A stretch of 32,972 bases of DNA from Candidatus Parcubacteria bacterium (lineage in GTDB: Bacteria; Patescibacteriota; Minisyncoccia; UBA9983): contig QZIU01000024.1 of NCBI GenBank assembly GCA_003599625.1, forward strand, positions 1 to 32,972. Reading direction: 5' to 3'. The notes below the pieces were generated by a model, which saw only the letters and a list, made by a program, of their open reading frames with translations, did no database searches and was not told where the DNA came from. This document shows, one piece after another, positions 32,188 to 32,972 of this stretch (positions within the stretch are counted from its first letter, which is position 1; every line of letters begins with the position of its first letter). The translations under genes and the position numbers were made by a program.

Positions 32188-32841
32188 TTACTTCTTTTCC
32201 TCTCCGGCTCCTTCCTCACCCTCTTCTTCCTTCTTGCCCTTCTTCTGAACCTCGATATCTTCAAGATTTACAGGAGCGGCTTCTTCAGCTTTTTCTTCCT
32301 CGTGCGGTTTGGCCAAAACAACAATTTGATCTTCTTTGGCGTTCACTTTGATGTTCTTTGGCAAATCAAGGTCTTTCACCGCGATTTTGTCCCCTATATT
32401 GGCCAACTTCGCGACATTCACCTTAATCTCGTGGGGAAAGTCTTTGGGCAGAGCCTCTATCTCCAACTCATGCAAAACTTTTACCAGTACACCTCCGTGT
32501 TCTTTAACAGCCGCGGAAACACCATCAAATTCGATAGGAACATTGGCAGTTATAGGCTTGTCCACGTCCAAGGCATAGAAATCCACATGAAGAAATTCTC
32601 CTTTGACCGGCTCTTTGGCCGCGTCATATATCAAAACATCCTGCGTGTCGCCTCCCTGCAACTTAACGATCGTTGATTCGTCCACTTTATTCCATAACTT
32701 TTTAAATTCGTTCAAATCAACGAACAAGGCTTTTGGCTCTTTGCCCTTTCCATAAACAATAGCCGGAAGTTTGCCTTCCTTGCGGGCTTTTTTAAGGTTT
32801 TTGCCGAAAATAGAGCGCTTTTCCGTATTTATATTTAACAT
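32188..32841 (-). CDS. rplY: Large ribosomal subunit protein bL25 (Ctc form)
   Basis: A 217-residue L25/Ctc protein that binds 5S rRNA. The N-terminal RNA-binding domain (about 1-95) has GKNLKKARKEGKLPAIVYGKG and HVDFYALDVDKPI. The C-terminal Ctc domain (about 100-185) has VPIEFDGVSAAVKEHGGVL, EIEALPKDFPHEIKVNV and DLPKNIKV. The tail is a Lys/Glu-rich acidic extension (about 186-217). The length is that of two-domain Ctc forms. The promoter lies 7 nt before the ATG, so the message is probably leaderless. Two inverted repeats follow the stop. Confidence 0.94.
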   Translation of the reverse strand: MLNINTEKRSIFGKNLKKARKEGKLPAIVYGKGKEPKALFVDLNEFKKLWNKVDESTIVKLQGGDTQDVLIYDAAKEPVKGEFLHVDFYALDVDKPITANVPIEFDGVSAAVKEHGGVLVKVLHELEIEALPKDFPHEIKVNVAKLANIGDKIAVKDLDLPKNIKVNAKEDQIVVLAKPHEEEKAEEAAPVNLEDIEVQKKGKKEEEGEEGAGEEKK

Positions 32842-32848
32842 GGGAATG

Positions 32849-32876
32849 AGTATAGCAATTTTTATGATTTAATCAA
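32849..32876 (-). promoter_or_regulatory. Promoter of rplY
   Basis: TTGATT (32871-32876) and TATACT (32849-32854) with a 16-nt spacer. Seven nt separate the -10 from the ATG at 32841, the same geometry as the rpsB promoter. The -35 overlaps the stop codon of the upstream partial gene. Confidence 0.65.
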
Positions 32877-32971
32877 GGCCGAGTCTCCTCCCATACATAA
32901 TGAGCCCCAAATGACTCCCCCGTCTCAGGGAAATGAGCCTCAAGGTCGATCTCTTCCCTAAGGCTGCGGAT
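32873..32971 (-). CDS. C-terminal end of an unidentified protein (partial)
   Basis: The minus strand is open from the window edge to a TGA at 32873-32875 for 32 codons: IRSLREEIDLEAHFPETG then ESFGAHYVWEETRP. The composition looks like a real protein end, and the other frames have early stops. I do not recognise the family. The gene begins outside the window, on the same strand as rplY, and its stop codon lies inside the rplY -35 box. Confidence 0.5.
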   Translation of the reverse strand: MRSLREEIDLEAHFPETGESFGAHYVWEETRP

Positions 32972-32972
32972 A

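Overview
The window looks like a chromosomal piece of a Candidate Phyla Radiation (Patescibacteria) bacterium, most likely of the Parcubacteria type. The evidence is a set of shortened translation proteins: EF-Ts of 150 aa, a release factor 1 that lacks its N-terminal domain, and an alanyl-tRNA synthetase that stops right after the editing domain. Other signs are few Shine-Dalgarno sites, promoters whose -10 box lies only about 7 nt before the start codon, and a tRNA without an encoded CCA end. TGA is used as a real stop, so this is not the recoded Gracilibacteria/Absconditabacteria code. No phylogenetic search was possible, so the placement is an inference.

Layout. 1-4953: envelope glycosylation genes, namely a truncated PIG-V-like mannosyltransferase on the minus strand, then a plus-strand operon of GT-C glycosyltransferase, GT2 polyprenyl-phosphate sugar synthase and a second GT-C enzyme. 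5016-6770: a small island with a PaaX/Cas2-like protein and a methyltransferase, each bounded by copies of one palindromic repeat. 6832-10519: a minus-strand translation operon in the order rpsB, tsf, small membrane protein, tRNA-Thr(UGU), alaS. 10523-30483: a cluster of eight secreted or membrane-anchored surface proteins on the minus strand, interrupted by two plus-strand housekeeping genes (rpmE and prfA). 30587-32841: a long hairpin carrying two DnaA-box-like 9-mers, a coiled-coil lytic transglycosylase and rplY (L25/Ctc). A fragment of one more minus-strand gene closes the window.

The most unusual part is the surface-protein cluster. Seven of the eight proteins carry a cysteine-paired repeat resembling the divergent InlB B-repeat (Flg_new_2 type); I count about 17 copies. 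They are combined with FN3-like, PKD/Ig-like, LamG-like and DUF4215-like modules and serine-rich linkers. The two largest (1640 and 1705 aa) look like membrane polyproteins: homologous ectodomain units separated by transmembrane hairpins whose second helix looks like an internal signal peptide.

The second unusual theme is palindromic DNA. Three different long palindromes sit in frame inside protein genes (a glycosyltransferase, a second glycosyltransferase, alaS). Another family of palindromes flanks the Cas2-like gene and shows a compensated base-pair change. Long perfect hairpins also lie around the lytic transglycosylase gene.
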